In this document: positions 36,909-46,092 of the stretch, in pieces
Layout: every line of letters starts with the position of its first letter
Numbering within the stretch: the first letter of the stretch is position 1
The notes under the pieces: generated by a model
The model's database searches: none
Seen by the model: the letters and a program-made list of their open reading frames with translations, nothing else
What the model was told of the DNA's origin: nothing
NCBI RefSeq assembly: GCF_016765795.1
Contig: NZ_JAESVP010000003.1
Coordinates: 1 to 64,000, forward strand
Direction: 5' to 3'
Length of the DNA: 64,000 nucleotides
DNA from: Fuscibacter oryzae
GTDB lineage: Bacteria > Pseudomonadota > Alphaproteobacteria > Rhodobacterales > Rhodobacteraceae
Made by a program: the position numbers and the translations under genes

Positions 36909-37692
36909 GCGCTGCCTCCTCTTTTACCTTGTTTTTCAAGCCCGTGCCCAGATAGGCCTCGATCACGCGCTCATCATTCTTGACCTGATCGACGGTGCCT
37001 TCGGCCAGAACCTTGCCCTCGGCCATGCAGATCACCGGGTCGCAGATGCGGGCTATGAAATCCATGTCATGTTCAATGACGCAGAAGGTATAGCCGCGTT
37101 CCTTGTTCAGGCGCACGATGGCGTCGCCGATGGTATTCAGCAGGGTGCGGTTCACGCCTGCGCCCACCTCGTCCAGAAAGACGATCCTGGCATCGACCAT
37201 CATGGTACGGCCCAGCTCCAGCAGCTTTTTCTGCCCGCCAGAGATCATTGAGGCTTTCTGGTCGGCCAGATGGCTGATCGTCAGAAACTCCAGCACCTCA
37301 TCGGCCTTGTCGCGGATACGAGCCTCTTCGTCGCGCACGCGGCTGCGGTTGAAAATGGCATTCAACAGGCTTTCGCCCGATTGGGCCGCCGGAACCATCA
37401 TCAGGTTTTCGCGAACCGTCATCGAGCCGAATTCATGCGCAATCTGGAAGGTGCGCAGTAGGCCCTTGCCGAACAATTCATGTGGCGGCAGGCCGGTTAT
37501 GTCTTCGCCTGCCATGAAAACCTTGCCCGATGTTGGCGGCAGGCGGCCGGCGATCACGTTAAACAGCGTGGTTTTCCCCGCGCCGTTCGGGCCTATCAGC
37601 CCGGTGATCGACCCCGCGCGAATTTTCAACGAGGCGCCATCAACGGCATGAAAGCCGCCGAAATGCCTGTGAAGGTTTTCGACCCTGATCAT
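36901..37692 (-). CDS. livG: LIV-type ABC transporter ATP-binding protein (LivG)
   Basis: This 263-residue ABC ATPase has Walker A GPNGAGKTT, the family block LLRTFQIAHEFGSMTVRENLMM, a slightly diverged signature ISGGQKKLLELGR, Walker B IVFLDEVGAGVN and switch His in VIEHDMDF. The Ile in place of Leu in the signature and VGAG after Walker B instead of PxAG are mild departures from the usual LivG. It is separated from livK by a strong hairpin and followed directly by livF. Confidence 0.93.
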   Translation of the reverse strand: MIRVENLHRHFGGFHAVDGASLKIRAGSITGLIGPNGAGKTTLFNVIAGRLPPTSGKVFMAGEDITGLPPHELFGKGLLRTFQIAHEFGSMTVRENLMMVPAAQSGESLLNAIFNRSRVRDEEARIRDKADEVLEFLTISHLADQKASMISGGQKKLLELGRTMMVDARIVFLDEVGAGVNRTLLNTIGDAIVRLNKERGYTFCVIEHDMDFIARICDPVICMAEGKVLAEGTVDQVKNDERVIEAYLGTGLKNKVKEEAAHG

Positions 37693-37759
37693 TCTATCCC
37701 CTGTCTGCCGCCTCTGTCCCTTTGGAATCGGGTTCCAAAGGCGGGCGGCTTTATGAATG

Positions 37760-37791
37760 GGCGCGGCCCGAGGTCAACCCCGGGCCGCGCC
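37760..37791 (-). other. Hairpin between livK and livG
   Basis: A perfect 11-bp stem GGCGCGGCCCG/CGGGCCGCGCC with a 10-base loop begins 22 bases after the livK stop. No T-run follows, so partial termination or protection of the livK mRNA 3' end is likelier than full termination. Either would yield more binding protein than transporter. Confidence 0.6.
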
Positions 37792-37813
37792 TTACTCTGC
37801 GTTCCGAGACCGC

Positions 37814-39016
37814 TTAGTGGTACTTCACCGTCTCGTTCTTGCTGTCCTTGACGACGATTTCCTTATAGCGGCCAGCGGCTTCGCCGTTGCCGACAAAGTT
37901 CACACCGGTTGCACCTTCATAGTTGATCGCCTTGCCAGCGGCGATCAGCTCGAGCGCCTTGCCCAACTCGCCGGGGTTGATCTTTTCGCCCGAACCATCA
38001 GCCGGACCATTGGCGATTTCCATCACCTTGTCCTTGTAAACCTTGGGGTCGGTCGATCCGGCGGCCTGCATGGCCAGCATGATCAGCGCCGCAGCATCAT
38101 AGGATTCCGAAGCGTAGGACGAGGTGCTGTCGAACGGTGTCGCCAGTTTGGACGAGATGTCTTTCAGCACGGCGTTGCCATCCGCGTCGGACGAAGCGAT
38201 GTCGCCATAAGACCCGTCCAGGGCAGGGCCAATGGCCAGGGGCAGCGAATCGCCGATCATGCCGCCGGGCAGGTAGAAGGTGCTGAACGCGCCCGAGTCG
38301 AGCGAGGCTTGAATGATGCCCTTGCCGCCCTGATCCAGATAGCCGGCCACGACCAGAATGTCGCCGCCTGCGGCTGCCAATGCCGCGACCTCGGCCGAAT
38401 AGTCGGCCTTGCCGTCGTCATGGCTGGCGTTGATTGTGACCTTGCCACCCTTTTCGGTGAAGAACTTCGAGATGAACTCGGACTGGCCCTTGCCGAAGTC
38501 GGTGTTAGTATAGGTCAGCGCGATCGACTTGACGCCATGTTCCAGCAGGATGTCGGCAACTACTTCGCCTTCGCGGGCATCCGACGGGGCGGTGCGGAAG
38601 AACAGCCCGTCATCTTCGTCAGTGGACAGCGCGGGCGAGGTTGCCGAGGGCGAAATCATCACGATGCCATTGGGGCGCGCGACGTTTTGCAGCACGGCAC
38701 GGGTCACACCCGAGCAGTCGCCGCCGATGATGCCTTTGACGCCATCAGCCGTAACCATGCGCTCTGCCGAGGCCTGCGCAACCGCAGCGTCGGTGCAGGT
38801 GGTGTCGCCGCGCACCGAAACAAAGTTCCAGCCATTGGCCGCTTTGCCCGAAGCATTCACTTCGGCCATCGCCAGTTCAGCCGCCGCAGCCATCTGCGGG
38901 GTCAGCGATTCGATGGCGCCGGTAAAGCCGATCAGAACGCCCAGTTTCACATCTTCAGCCATAGCTGCGCCCGACATCGCCGACATGGCGACCGAGGCAA
39001 GAAGCAGTTTTTTCAT
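37814..39016 (-). CDS. livK: LIV-type ABC transporter substrate-binding protein
   Basis: This 400-residue periplasmic binding protein begins with a Sec signal peptide (MKKLLLASVAMSAMSGAAMA, cleaved before EDVKLGVLIGFTG). It then shows the type I periplasmic-binding fold of the Leu/Ile/Val group (RLYxx-type core replaced by VISPSATSPAL, TNTDFGKGQS). The start has GGGAG about eight bases upstream. It is the first gene of the transporter operon. The neighbouring dehydrogenase suggests the ligand is dimethylglycine, sarcosine, glycine betaine or a related compound rather than a branched-chain amino acid. Confidence 0.92.
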   Translation of the reverse strand: MKKLLLASVAMSAMSGAAMAEDVKLGVLIGFTGAIESLTPQMAAAAELAMAEVNASGKAANGWNFVSVRGDTTCTDAAVAQASAERMVTADGVKGIIGGDCSGVTRAVLQNVARPNGIVMISPSATSPALSTDEDDGLFFRTAPSDAREGEVVADILLEHGVKSIALTYTNTDFGKGQSEFISKFFTEKGGKVTINASHDDGKADYSAEVAALAAAGGDILVVAGYLDQGGKGIIQASLDSGAFSTFYLPGGMIGDSLPLAIGPALDGSYGDIASSDADGNAVLKDISSKLATPFDSTSSYASESYDAAALIMLAMQAAGSTDPKVYKDKVMEIANGPADGSGEKINPGELGKALELIAAGKAINYEGATGVNFVGNGEAAGRYKEIVVKDSKNETVKYH

Positions 39017-39071
39017 TGTTGTCTCCCGTGTTGGATCGTAACCCTGAGCGGAGCCTAGTCTGACCGTTTGG

Positions 39072-39106
39072 AAAAAGAAAGGCCTTGGCGACAGTTGGGC
39101 CAAGGC
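39072..39106 (-). terminator. Terminator after the GlxA-type regulator gene
   Basis: An 8-bp perfect stem GCCTTGGC/GCCAAGGC with a nine-base loop is followed on the minus strand by CTTTCTTTTT. It also contains a GCGACA half-site (39088-39093) 72-77 bases before the livK start, like the core of the palindrome at 33783. Confidence 0.75.
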
Positions 39107-39173
39107 ATCATTTCTTGTTTGTTTTCTTGGGATTCCGGGGCGTCATTCGCCCTTTGGTTGATCCGCGCCGCCA

Positions 39174-40220
39174 CTAGATCGATAGGCGCACCCCAATTCC
39201 CGCCGTGCCCGGCAGGCCCTGCGTGCCGCGTTCGCGGTAAGGGGTGGTATTGTAATGGCTGCGGTAGCATTTCGAAAAGTGCGACGGGCTGGCAAAGCCG
39301 CAGGCCAAGGCGACGTTGATCACGCTCATATCCGTCTGCATCAACAGGTTGCGCGCCTTTTGCAGCCGCAGTTCCATATAATACCGCTTGGGGCTGCGGT
39401 TGAGGTAGCGGCGGAACAGGCGTTCCAGCTGCCGGGTGGACATGCCGACCTCTTCTGCAAGGTCCGAGGGCGACATCGGGTCTTCGATGTTGCCTTCCAT
39501 CATCTGGATGACCTGTGAAAGTTTGGGGTGACGCACGCCGATCCGGGTGGGAATCGACAGGCGCTGGGTGTCCTGATCGGTGCGGATGGTGGAATAGATC
39601 AACTGGTCGGCCACCGTATTGGCAAGGTCTTCGCCATGATCCGCCGCGATCACCTTCAGCATCAGATCCAGCGACGAGGTGCCGCCGGCGGTGGACCAAC
39701 GGTTTCCGTCCATCACGAACACCGATTTCGTCAGGCGGACATGCTCGAACTCTTCGATGAAGCCATCCTGGTTTTCCCAGTGGATCGTCGCCTTCTTGCC
39801 GTCCAGCAGCCCGGCCTTGGCCACGGTATAGGCCCCCGTACACAGGCCGCCCACCGTCACGCCGCGCCGCGACTCGCGTCGCAGCCAGTTCAGCACGCCG
39901 CGCGTGGTGGCGCGCTGAACGTCGATGCCGCCGCAGACCAGCAAGGTATCGTCGCGCTCGATCTCATCCAGCCCGATGTCCAGCCGGAAGGCCGCGCCGT
40001 TGGAGCAGGTGACATATGCACCTGGCCCGCCTTCTCCAGCCAGAACCCAGGAATAAAGCGGCTTGCCGGCAACGCGGTTGGCAATCCGCAACGGTTCGAC
40101 CGCGCCTGCAAAGGACAGCAGGGTGAACCGCTCCAACAACAGGAACACAAAGCGGCGCACCGTGGCGACTTTGGCCGACTGGGTGGCCTTGATGGCGTTG
40201 GCAGGCAATGGCGTGGGCAT
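39174..40220 (-). CDS. GlxA-family AraC-type transcriptional regulator
   Basis: This 348-residue protein has an N-terminal DJ-1/PfpI (class I glutamine amidotransferase-like) domain (about 20-200, with GGLCTGAYTVAKAG at the elbow). A C-terminal AraC-type double helix-turn-helix follows (about 245-345: SPSDLAEEVGMSTRQLERLFRRY, then VALACGFASPSHFSKCYRSHY). This two-domain type includes GbdR and CdhR of Pseudomonas, which control glycine betaine and carnitine breakdown. Located next to a liv transporter and a dimethylglycine dehydrogenase-type gene, it is a good candidate for their activator. The ATG at 40220 was chosen because the palindrome at 40222 begins right before it and a normal N-terminus follows. 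Confidence 0.9.
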   Translation of the reverse strand: MPTPLPANAIKATQSAKVATVRRFVFLLLERFTLLSFAGAVEPLRIANRVAGKPLYSWVLAGEGGPGAYVTCSNGAAFRLDIGLDEIERDDTLLVCGGIDVQRATTRGVLNWLRRESRRGVTVGGLCTGAYTVAKAGLLDGKKATIHWENQDGFIEEFEHVRLTKSVFVMDGNRWSTAGGTSSLDLMLKVIAADHGEDLANTVADQLIYSTIRTDQDTQRLSIPTRIGVRHPKLSQVIQMMEGNIEDPMSPSDLAEEVGMSTRQLERLFRRYLNRSPKRYYMELRLQKARNLLMQTDMSVINVALACGFASPSHFSKCYRSHYNTTPYRERGTQGLPGTAGIGVRLSI

Positions 40221-40221
40221 C

Positions 40222-40242
40222 TTGCGACCTGAAATGTCGGAT
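40222..40242 (-). promoter_or_regulatory. Degenerate palindrome abutting the GlxA-type regulator start codon
   Basis: TTGCGACC, five bases, then TGTCGGAT: the left arm matches the perfect palindrome at 33783-33803 at seven of eight positions, and the right arm begins with the same TGTCG. It begins one base from the start codon, so binding here would block translation initiation or transcription, consistent with autoregulation. Confidence 0.45.
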
Positions 40243-40373
40243 TCATGGCAGGGAAACAGGAATATCGATGTTCCGCAAGGCCCCCGGATGATCAAATTCT
40301 TCGATCACCCTTTGCATTCCGACCTTATTTCCGTATATCCCCCGACGATACCGCTAACGTAGGGGAGGCCCCC

Positions 40374-41744
40374 ATGACCAAGGGTTGGGCAAAGTCGGAC
40401 TGGCGCGCAAAGCCGCGGGTGCAGATGCCGGAGTATCCGGATGCTGCATCGCTGAATGCTGTTGAGGCGCAACTGGCCAAATATCCCCCGCTGGTCTTTG
40501 CCGGTGAGGCGCGCAAGCTGAAAAAGCAACTGGCCCTGGCGGCAGAAGGCAAGGCGTTCCTGCTGCAAGGCGGAGACTGCGCCGAAAGCTTTGCCGAATT
40601 CAGCGCCGACAACATCCGCGACACTTTCCGCGTGATGCTGCAAATGGCGGTCGTGCTGACCTATGGCGCCAAGGTTCCGGTGATCAAGGTGGGCCGCATG
40701 GCCGGCCAGTTCGCCAAGCCGCGTTCGGCGGGCACCGAGGTTGTGGGGGGCGTTGAGCTGCCCAGCTATCGCGGCGATATCATCAACGGCTTTGATTTCA
40801 CTGCCGATGCCCGCATTCCCGATCCGGCGCGGATGTTGCAGGCCTATACTCAGGCCGCAGCCAGCCTGAACCTGCTGCGTGCTTTCAGCACCGGCGGTTT
40901 TGCCGATATTCACCGCGTGCATAGCTGGACGCTGGGTTTTGCCGAACATGACAAGGCAGAACGCTACCGCGAAATTTCCAACCGCATTTCCGATGCGCTG
41001 GATTTCATGAATGCGGCCGGCATCAATTCCGACACCTCGCAAAATCTGAGCCAGGTCGACTTCTACACCAGCCACGAAGCGCTGCTGCTGGAATACGAAG
41101 AGGCGCTGTGCCGCGTCGATTCGATCACCGGCCAGAACGTGGCAGGCTCTGGCCACATGATCTGGATCGGCGACCGCACCCGTCAGCCCGATGGCGCGCA
41201 TGTCGAATTCTGCCGTGGGGTTCTGAACCCCATCGGCCTGAAATGCGGCCCGACCACCACGGCGGACGACCTCAAGGTGCTGATGGCCAAGCTGAACCCC
41301 GCGAATGAGGCGGGGCGTCTGACGCTGATCGCGCGCTTTGGTGCGGGCAAGGTGGGTGACAACCTGCCGCGCCTGATCAAGGCGGTGCAGGAAGAGGGGG
41401 CGAATGTCGTCTGGTCCTGCGACCCGATGCACGGCAATACCATCAAGGCGGCGTCGGGTTACAAGACACGACCGTTTGACTCGGTGCTGCGTGAGGTTCG
41501 TGAATTTTTCGGTATCCACAAGGCTGAGGGCACGATCCCCGGCGGTGTGCATTTCGAGATGACGGGTCAGGATGTGACCGAATGCACCGGCGGCCTGCGC
41601 GCCGTTTCGGATGAGGATCTGTCGGACCGTTACCACACCGCCTGCGATCCGCGCCTGAATGCCAGCCAGTCGCTGGAACTGGCGTTCCTTGTCGCCGAAG
41701 AACTGCAAGCACAGCGCGAAGGCGCGCGCCGCGTCGCGCTCTAA
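40374..41744 (+). CDS. aroG: Class II 3-deoxy-7-phosphoheptulonate synthase
   Basis: This enzyme joins phosphoenolpyruvate and erythrose 4-phosphate in the first step of the shikimate pathway. The 456-residue length and motifs [25 protein letters not shown] and DPMHGNT are those of the class II (plant/mycobacterial-like) enzymes. The start at 40374 follows GGGGAGG and gives [10 protein letters not shown]; the frame opens upstream inside the intergenic region. A terminator follows. The symbol is used loosely; class II enzymes are also called aroF or aroH in different genomes. Confidence 0.94.
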   Translation: MTKGWAKSDWRAKPRVQMPEYPDAASLNAVEAQLAKYPPLVFAGEARKLKKQLALAAEGKAFLLQGGDCAESFAEFSADNIRDTFRVMLQMAVVLTYGAKVPVIKVGRMAGQFAKPRSAGTEVVGGVELPSYRGDIINGFDFTADARIPDPARMLQAYTQAAASLNLLRAFSTGGFADIHRVHSWTLGFAEHDKAERYREISNRISDALDFMNAAGINSDTSQNLSQVDFYTSHEALLLEYEEALCRVDSITGQNVAGSGHMIWIGDRTRQPDGAHVEFCRGVLNPIGLKCGPTTTADDLKVLMAKLNPANEAGRLTLIARFGAGKVGDNLPRLIKAVQEEGANVVWSCDPMHGNTIKAASGYKTRPFDSVLREVREFFGIHKAEGTIPGGVHFEMTGQDVTECTGGLRAVSDEDLSDRYHTACDPRLNASQSLELAFLVAEELQAQREGARRVAL

Positions 41745-41765
41745 AGGGCCGGAAGTGTTGAGAAA

Positions 41766-41791
41766 GGCGGTCCTGGCGGGCCGCCTTTTTT
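41766..41791 (+). terminator. Terminator after the DAHP synthase gene
   Basis: Stem GGCGGTCC/GGGCCGCC (one wobble) with loop TGGC is followed by TTTTTT. Confidence 0.88.
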
Positions 41792-41795
41792 CATG

Positions 41796-42434
41796 TCAGT
41801 CGCGTGAATGCACAAGGCGCAGATGGGGGCGGCCAGCGGTGGGTGTAAAGGGGGCCTGACTTTCGGCCAGCCCAAGGATCGGCTGCGCGCTGACCTCTGG
41901 CTTTGTTTGCAGGATAGGTTCCTGCACAATTTGGGCGATGCCGAAGCGGCGCGGTTTGCGACCAGTCTCGCCCTGTGTCTCAAGGCATCCCAGCGCCATG
42001 TCGGGCTGCCCGTTGGTGCCGGTGATCGGCAGCAGGATCATCCGTCCCTTCAACGCAGGCAGGCCAAGCCCGCGCTCTGCCTCCAGCCACAGATCAAGGA
42101 TGGCGCGACCGGCAAAAAGCTGACCCATATCTTGCGCCAGACGGTCCCGAGAGGCCGGGGTGATCAGTGCCGACAGCGGCATTCCCTTGACCTCCATCCC
42201 CATCAGGTCGAAAAAATGCATTCCGGCCAACCGAAATCTGGCCATACCGGGTGCGATCTGTTCCAGCAGGAAGGTATGTTCCAACGCGCCTGACAGGCCG
42301 CGCGGATCAACCAATGTGCGGGCGGGCAGGTGCGTCCCGTCGCGCAGCGCCTCCCAATAGGCGCGGACCTGTTGGATCAGGGGGGAGGTGTTGGTCATTG
42401 CCTTGCGTTCCGATCCGGGGAATGTCAGGTCCAT
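41796..42434 (-). CDS. PAS domain (PAS_5 type) protein
   Basis: This 212-residue protein matches the PAS_5 group common in alphaproteobacteria: WEALRDGTHLPARTLVDPRGLSGALEHTFLLEQIAPGMARFRLAG, HFFDLMGMEVKGMPLSAL. It has no kinase, cyclase or DNA-binding domain, so the output is unknown; such proteins may act as small regulators. The ATG at 42434 has GGAG six bases upstream; an internal ATG at 42398 (MTNTSPL) is the alternative. Confidence 0.82.
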   Translation of the reverse strand: MDLTFPGSERKAMTNTSPLIQQVRAYWEALRDGTHLPARTLVDPRGLSGALEHTFLLEQIAPGMARFRLAGMHFFDLMGMEVKGMPLSALITPASRDRLAQDMGQLFAGRAILDLWLEAERGLGLPALKGRMILLPITGTNGQPDMALGCLETQGETGRKPRRFGIAQIVQEPILQTKPEVSAQPILGLAESQAPFTPTAGRPHLRLVHSRD

Positions 42435-42569
42435 CGCGCGCTCCGCTTCACTGTTCCGGCGCGGATGGTTAATCCTGCCGCAGTACTTGTTACCAACATA
42501 TTAATACACCCGAGCCTTGGCAGTTTCGCCTGTAATCTTATCAAATGGTAAACACCCAAAGGAGCTGCC

Positions 42570-43469
42570 ATGACCCTGTCGATGACCGGATTTTCCGCCC
42601 GCAAGGGGCAAGGCGTGGGCCATTCCTGGGCCTGGGACATCCGGTCGGTCAACGGCAAGGGGCTGGATCTGCGGTTGCGGCTGCCCGACTGGGTTGACGG
42701 GCTGGAGCTGGCACTGCGGGGGGAACTGGCGCGCGCCTTGCAGCGCGGCAATGTCAGCCTGTCGCTGAAGGTGGTGCGTGACGGTGCGACCGACGGGGCG
42801 GAGGGGCTGCGGGTCAACGCGCCGGTACTGGCGCAGGTTCTGGTGGCGCTGGGGCAGGTGGAGCAGGCTGCGATGGCTGCGGGTGTCACGCTGGCGCAAG
42901 GAACGGCGGCTGATGTGCTGGCGGTGCGCGGTGTGCTGGATCAGGCGGTGGCCGATCAGGATACCGCCCCTTTGCGCGCGGCCCTGCTGGCCGATCTGCC
43001 GGAGTTGCTTGCCGGGTTTCAGGCCATGCGCGCCGCCGAAGGGGCGGTGCTGCACACGGTGATCGCCGGGCAACTGGAGCAGATCGCCGCACTGGTGGCC
43101 GATGCGGGCCGCGAGGCTGCCCTGCGCCGCGAGGCTGGTGGCGTGGCTTTGCGCGACGCGGTGACCCGAGTGTTGGCCACTACCGATGCGGTGGATGAGG
43201 CGCGGCTGGCGCAGGAACTGGCGCTGATCGCGGTCAAGACCGACGTGCAGGAGGAACTGGACCGGCTGGCTGCCCATGTCGCCGCCGCCCGCGCCCTGCT
43301 GGCCGAGCCGGGGCAGGTTGGCCGCAAGTTCGATTTTCTGATGCAGGAATTCATGCGCGAGGCGAATACGCTCTGCTCCAAGGCGCAGTCCTTGGCGCTG
43401 ACGCGGATCGGGCTTGACCTGAAAACGGTGGTGGATCAGATGCGCGAACAGGTTCAGAACGTGGAATGA
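42570..43469 (+). CDS. yicC: YicC family endoribonuclease-like protein
   Basis: This 299-residue protein has the YicC start [13 protein letters not shown] and the conserved C-terminal block [22 protein letters not shown]. YicC proteins have been described as RNases in E. coli; the role here is assumed from family. It has AAAGGAG before the ATG. The stop overlaps the gmk start (ATGA), and the gene pair is common in bacteria. Confidence 0.93.
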   Translation: MTLSMTGFSARKGQGVGHSWAWDIRSVNGKGLDLRLRLPDWVDGLELALRGELARALQRGNVSLSLKVVRDGATDGAEGLRVNAPVLAQVLVALGQVEQAAMAAGVTLAQGTAADVLAVRGVLDQAVADQDTAPLRAALLADLPELLAGFQAMRAAEGAVLHTVIAGQLEQIAALVADAGREAALRREAGGVALRDAVTRVLATTDAVDEARLAQELALIAVKTDVQEELDRLAAHVAAARALLAEPGQVGRKFDFLMQEFMREANTLCSKAQSLALTRIGLDLKTVVDQMREQVQNVE

Positions 43470-44119
43470 CCATGACCCAATCCCATCCCCGTCGTGGTCT
43501 TCTGCTTATCCTTTCTTCGCCCTCTGGCGCGGGAAAATCGACGCTGGCGCGGCGGTTGATGGCCTGGGATACCACCTTGCGCTTTTCGGTTTCCGCCACC
43601 ACCCGTGCACCCAGGCCGGGTGAGGAAGACGGGCGGGAGTATTACTTCAAGACGCGCGAAGCCTTTGGGGCCATGGTGCAATCCGGCGACATGCTGGAAC
43701 ATGCCGAGGTGTTCGGCAATTTCTACGGCAGCCCGCGCGGCCCGGTAGAACAGGCGATGAAAGTGGGGCGCGACACCCTTTTTGACATCGACTGGCAGGG
43801 TGGGCAGCAGATCAGGAATTCCGCGCTGGGGCGTGATGTGGTGTCGATCTTTGTCCTGCCGCCCTCGATCGCCGAGCTGGAATCCCGGCTGCGGGGCCGG
43901 GCGCAGGACAGTGAAGAGGTGATTGCGGGGCGGATGGCGAAATCGCAAAGCGAGATCAGCCATTGGGCGGAATATGACTATGTGATCGTCAACCGCGATA
44001 TTGATAATGCCTTCAATGAGTTGACGACCATTCTTGAAGCAGAACGCCTGCGCCGCGACCGTCAGCCCGCGCTGGCCGATTTCGTGCGCGGCCTGAACCG
44101 GGAGTTTGAGGCGAGATGA
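43466..44119 (+). CDS. gmk: Guanylate kinase
   Basis: Guanylate kinase phosphorylates GMP to GDP. This 217-residue protein has the P-loop SSPSGAGKS (17-25), the GMP-binding segment [20 protein letters not shown] and the lid region [14 protein letters not shown]. The ATG at 43466 overlaps the yicC stop; a second ATG two codons later is possible. Its own stop overlaps the next start. Confidence 0.96.
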   Translation: MTMTQSHPRRGLLLILSSPSGAGKSTLARRLMAWDTTLRFSVSATTRAPRPGEEDGREYYFKTREAFGAMVQSGDMLEHAEVFGNFYGSPRGPVEQAMKVGRDTLFDIDWQGGQQIRNSALGRDVVSIFVLPPSIAELESRLRGRAQDSEEVIAGRMAKSQSEISHWAEYDYVIVNRDIDNAFNELTTILEAERLRRDRQPALADFVRGLNREFEAR

Positions 44120-44637
44120 TCATCGAACTGGACGGCATTGCCCCCGAGATTGACCCCAGCGCCTGGGTCGCGCCCACCGCCGTGCTGATTGGTCGCGTCT
44201 ATGTTGGGCCGCGCGCGAACATCTGGTATGGCGCGGTTTTACGCGGGGACAATGAACCGATTATCGTTGGTGAAGGCACAAATATTCAGGAAAACAGTGT
44301 CTTGCACACCGACATTGGCTTTCCGCTGACCATCGGGACCAATTGCACCATCGGGCACAAGGCGATGTTGCACGGCTGTACCATTCGTGACGGCAGCCTG
44401 ATCGGCATGGGGGCGACGGTGCTGAACGGGGCTGTGATTGGTGCGGGCAGCCTTGTGGGCGCCTGCGCGCTGATCACCGAGAAAAAGGAAATTCCTGCCG
44501 GCTCGCTGGTGATGGGCAGCCCCGGCAAGGTGGTGCGCGAACTGGATGCGGCAGCGAAAGAGCGGCTGCTGCATTCGGCCGAACATTATCAGGAAAATGC
44601 CGCCCGGTTCCGGCGTGGGGCGAAGATCGTCGGCTAG
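44116..44637 (+). CDS. Gamma carbonic anhydrase family protein
   Basis: This 173-residue protein folds as a left-handed beta helix of hexapeptide repeats (from about residue 19 to 140). It has His64, His81 and His86 at the metal-ligand positions ([16 protein letters not shown]). The family includes gamma carbonic anhydrases and YrdA-like proteins whose activity is often unproven. It is translationally coupled to gmk by an ATGA overlap, an association I read as a shared transcript only. Confidence 0.9.
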   Translation: MIIELDGIAPEIDPSAWVAPTAVLIGRVYVGPRANIWYGAVLRGDNEPIIVGEGTNIQENSVLHTDIGFPLTIGTNCTIGHKAMLHGCTIRDGSLIGMGATVLNGAVIGAGSLVGACALITEKKEIPAGSLVMGSPGKVVRELDAAAKERLLHSAEHYQENAARFRRGAKIVG

Positions 44638-44642
44638 AAAAC

Positions 44643-44665
44643 AAAAAGGGGGCCGCGTGGCCCCC
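44643..44665. terminator. Bidirectional terminator between gamma carbonic anhydrase and DUF1127 genes
   Basis: A perfect 7-bp stem GGGGGCC/GGCCCCC with loop GCGT. AAAAA on the left gives a T-run for leftward transcription; the rightward side lacks one. Confidence 0.7.
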
Positions 44666-44691
44666 TGACGTCATGCCATATCTGCAAGCGA

Positions 44692-44853
44692 TCAGCCGTA
44701 CACGGCCTGATGCGCAATCTTGGCGGCATCTTCGGGGAAAATGCCAAGGTCCAGCGCTTCGGCGCGGCTCATCGAAGCAATCTCATCGCGGGTACGGCGA
44801 TAGAGGGCGCGCTTGGTGGCTTCTTCACGGATCTGGGCAACAAACGATTTCAT
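44692..44853 (-). CDS. DUF1127 small protein
   Basis: This 53-residue protein starts MKSFVAQIREEATKRALYRRTRDEIASMSRAEALDLGIF. The Arg-rich YRRTRDEIASMS and DLGI pattern marks it as DUF1127 family. Such small basic proteins in alphaproteobacteria have been linked to RNA turnover and to phosphate and carbon metabolism. The ATG has AAGGAAG upstream. A TGTTAGCGCTAACA-like site lies 79 bases before the start. Confidence 0.88.
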   Translation of the reverse strand: MKSFVAQIREEATKRALYRRTRDEIASMSRAEALDLGIFPEDAAKIAHQAVYG

Positions 44854-44931
44854 CGGTTCTTCCTTTTCTTCTGCGACCGGAGGTCCCGTATTGGCCCTCA
44901 CCTTTTTCGCGCATGCAGAATATGGGGTAAG

Positions 44932-44945
44932 TGGTGGCGCTAACA
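44932..44945 (-). promoter_or_regulatory. Putative LacI-type operator upstream of the DUF1127 gene
   Basis: TGGTGGCGCTAACA matches TGTTAGCGCTAACA at 12 of 14 positions. It is weaker than the copies before the two gap genes, and its link to the DUF1127 gene is by position only. Confidence 0.4.
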
Positions 44946-44989
44946 ACTGCGAATGCAGTCTTTCCGCTATGCGTATGGAGCATGGGTAT

Positions 44990-45025
44990 ATCATAAAATG
45001 AAACGGGCGCCCGAGGGCGCCCGTT
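44990..45025 (-). terminator. Terminator after gap (first paralogue)
   Basis: A perfect 11-bp stem AACGGGCGCCC/GGGCGCCCGTT with a two-base centre is followed on the minus strand by TTCATTTTATGA. It lies 21 bases after the stop codon. Confidence 0.85.
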
Positions 45026-45046
45026 ATTGTTCCGATGTAACGTGGG

Positions 45047-46051
45047 TCAGATCAGCTTGCCCATCGCCACAGCCGTATCGGCCATGCGGTTCGAGAAGCC
45101 CCATTCGTTGTCATACCACGACAGGATCGAGCAGAAGGTGCCGTCCATCACCTTGGTCTGGTCCATGTGGAAGACCGAGGAATGCGGGTCATGGTTGAAG
45201 TCGGACGAGACGTTCTTGAACTCGGTATAGCCCAGAATGCCCTTCAACGGGCCAGAGGTCGCCGCCGCCTTGATCGCCGCGTTGATCTCTTCCACGCTGG
45301 TGGCGCGCTTGGCGAAGAACTTCAGATCCACCACCGAGACGTTCGGGGTTGGGACGCGGATGGCGAAGCCATCCAGCTTGCCCTTCAGTTCCGGCAGCAC
45401 CAGACCCACGGCCTTGGCCGCCCCGGTCGAGGTGGGGATCATCGACAGCGCGGCGGCGCGGCCACGGTAAAGATCCTTGTGCATCGTATCCAGCGTCGGC
45501 TGGTCGCCGGTATAGCTGTGGATCGTGGTCATCATGCCCTTTTCGATGCCGATGACATCATGCAGCACCTTGGCCACCGGCGACAGGCAGTTGGTGGTGC
45601 AAGAGGCGTTCGAAACGACCAGATCATCCTTGGTCAGCGTGCCGTGGTTCACGCCATACACGATGGTCTTGTCGGCATTGTCACCGGGGGCCGAGATCAG
45701 CACCCGCTTTGACCCGTTTTCCAGATGCGGCAGGCACTTTTCCTTGGAGGTGAAGATGCCGGTGCATTCCATCACCACGTCAACATCGCTCCACGGCAGT
45801 TCTGCCGGATTGCGCAGCGAGGTCACGCGGATCGGGCCACGGCCCGCATCGATCCAGTCGGGACCAGTGGTCACCTGACCCGGAAAGCGGCCATGAACCG
45901 AGTCAAACCGCAGCAGATGCGCGTTGGTTTCGACTGGCCCCAGATCGTTGATCGCGACCACCTCAATATCGGTGCGGCCCGACTCGATAATGCCGCGCAG
46001 GACATTGCGGCCGATCCGGCCAAATCCGTTGATTGCCACCTTGACTGCCAT
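45047..46051 (-). CDS. gap: Type I glyceraldehyde-3-phosphate dehydrogenase (NAD-type paralogue)
   Basis: GAPDH interconverts glyceraldehyde 3-phosphate and 1,3-bisphosphoglycerate. The 334-residue protein has the Rossmann start INGFGRIGR, catalytic Cys151 (SNASCTTNC) and C-terminal [13 protein letters not shown]. The residue after Asn35 is Asp36 (AINDLG), the Asp that binds the NAD adenosine ribose in NAD-specific enzymes, so a glycolytic NAD role fits. A LacI-type palindrome lies 42 bases upstream and overlaps a possible -10 element. Confidence 0.95.
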   Translation of the reverse strand: MAVKVAINGFGRIGRNVLRGIIESGRTDIEVVAINDLGPVETNAHLLRFDSVHGRFPGQVTTGPDWIDAGRGPIRVTSLRNPAELPWSDVDVVMECTGIFTSKEKCLPHLENGSKRVLISAPGDNADKTIVYGVNHGTLTKDDLVVSNASCTTNCLSPVAKVLHDVIGIEKGMMTTIHSYTGDQPTLDTMHKDLYRGRAAALSMIPTSTGAAKAVGLVLPELKGKLDGFAIRVPTPNVSVVDLKFFAKRATSVEEINAAIKAAATSGPLKGILGYTEFKNVSSDFNHDPHSSVFHMDQTKVMDGTFCSILSWYDNEWGFSNRMADTAVAMGKLI

Positions 46052-46092
46052 TGGACCCTCCTGATGCCCCGGCGCGACTCGCGCGGGCTTAT

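Noticed and set aside
42435-42569. Additional TTGCGACA-type or TGTTAGCGCTAACA-type operator before yicC
   Set aside because: Read on both strands; neither arm of either motif is present.
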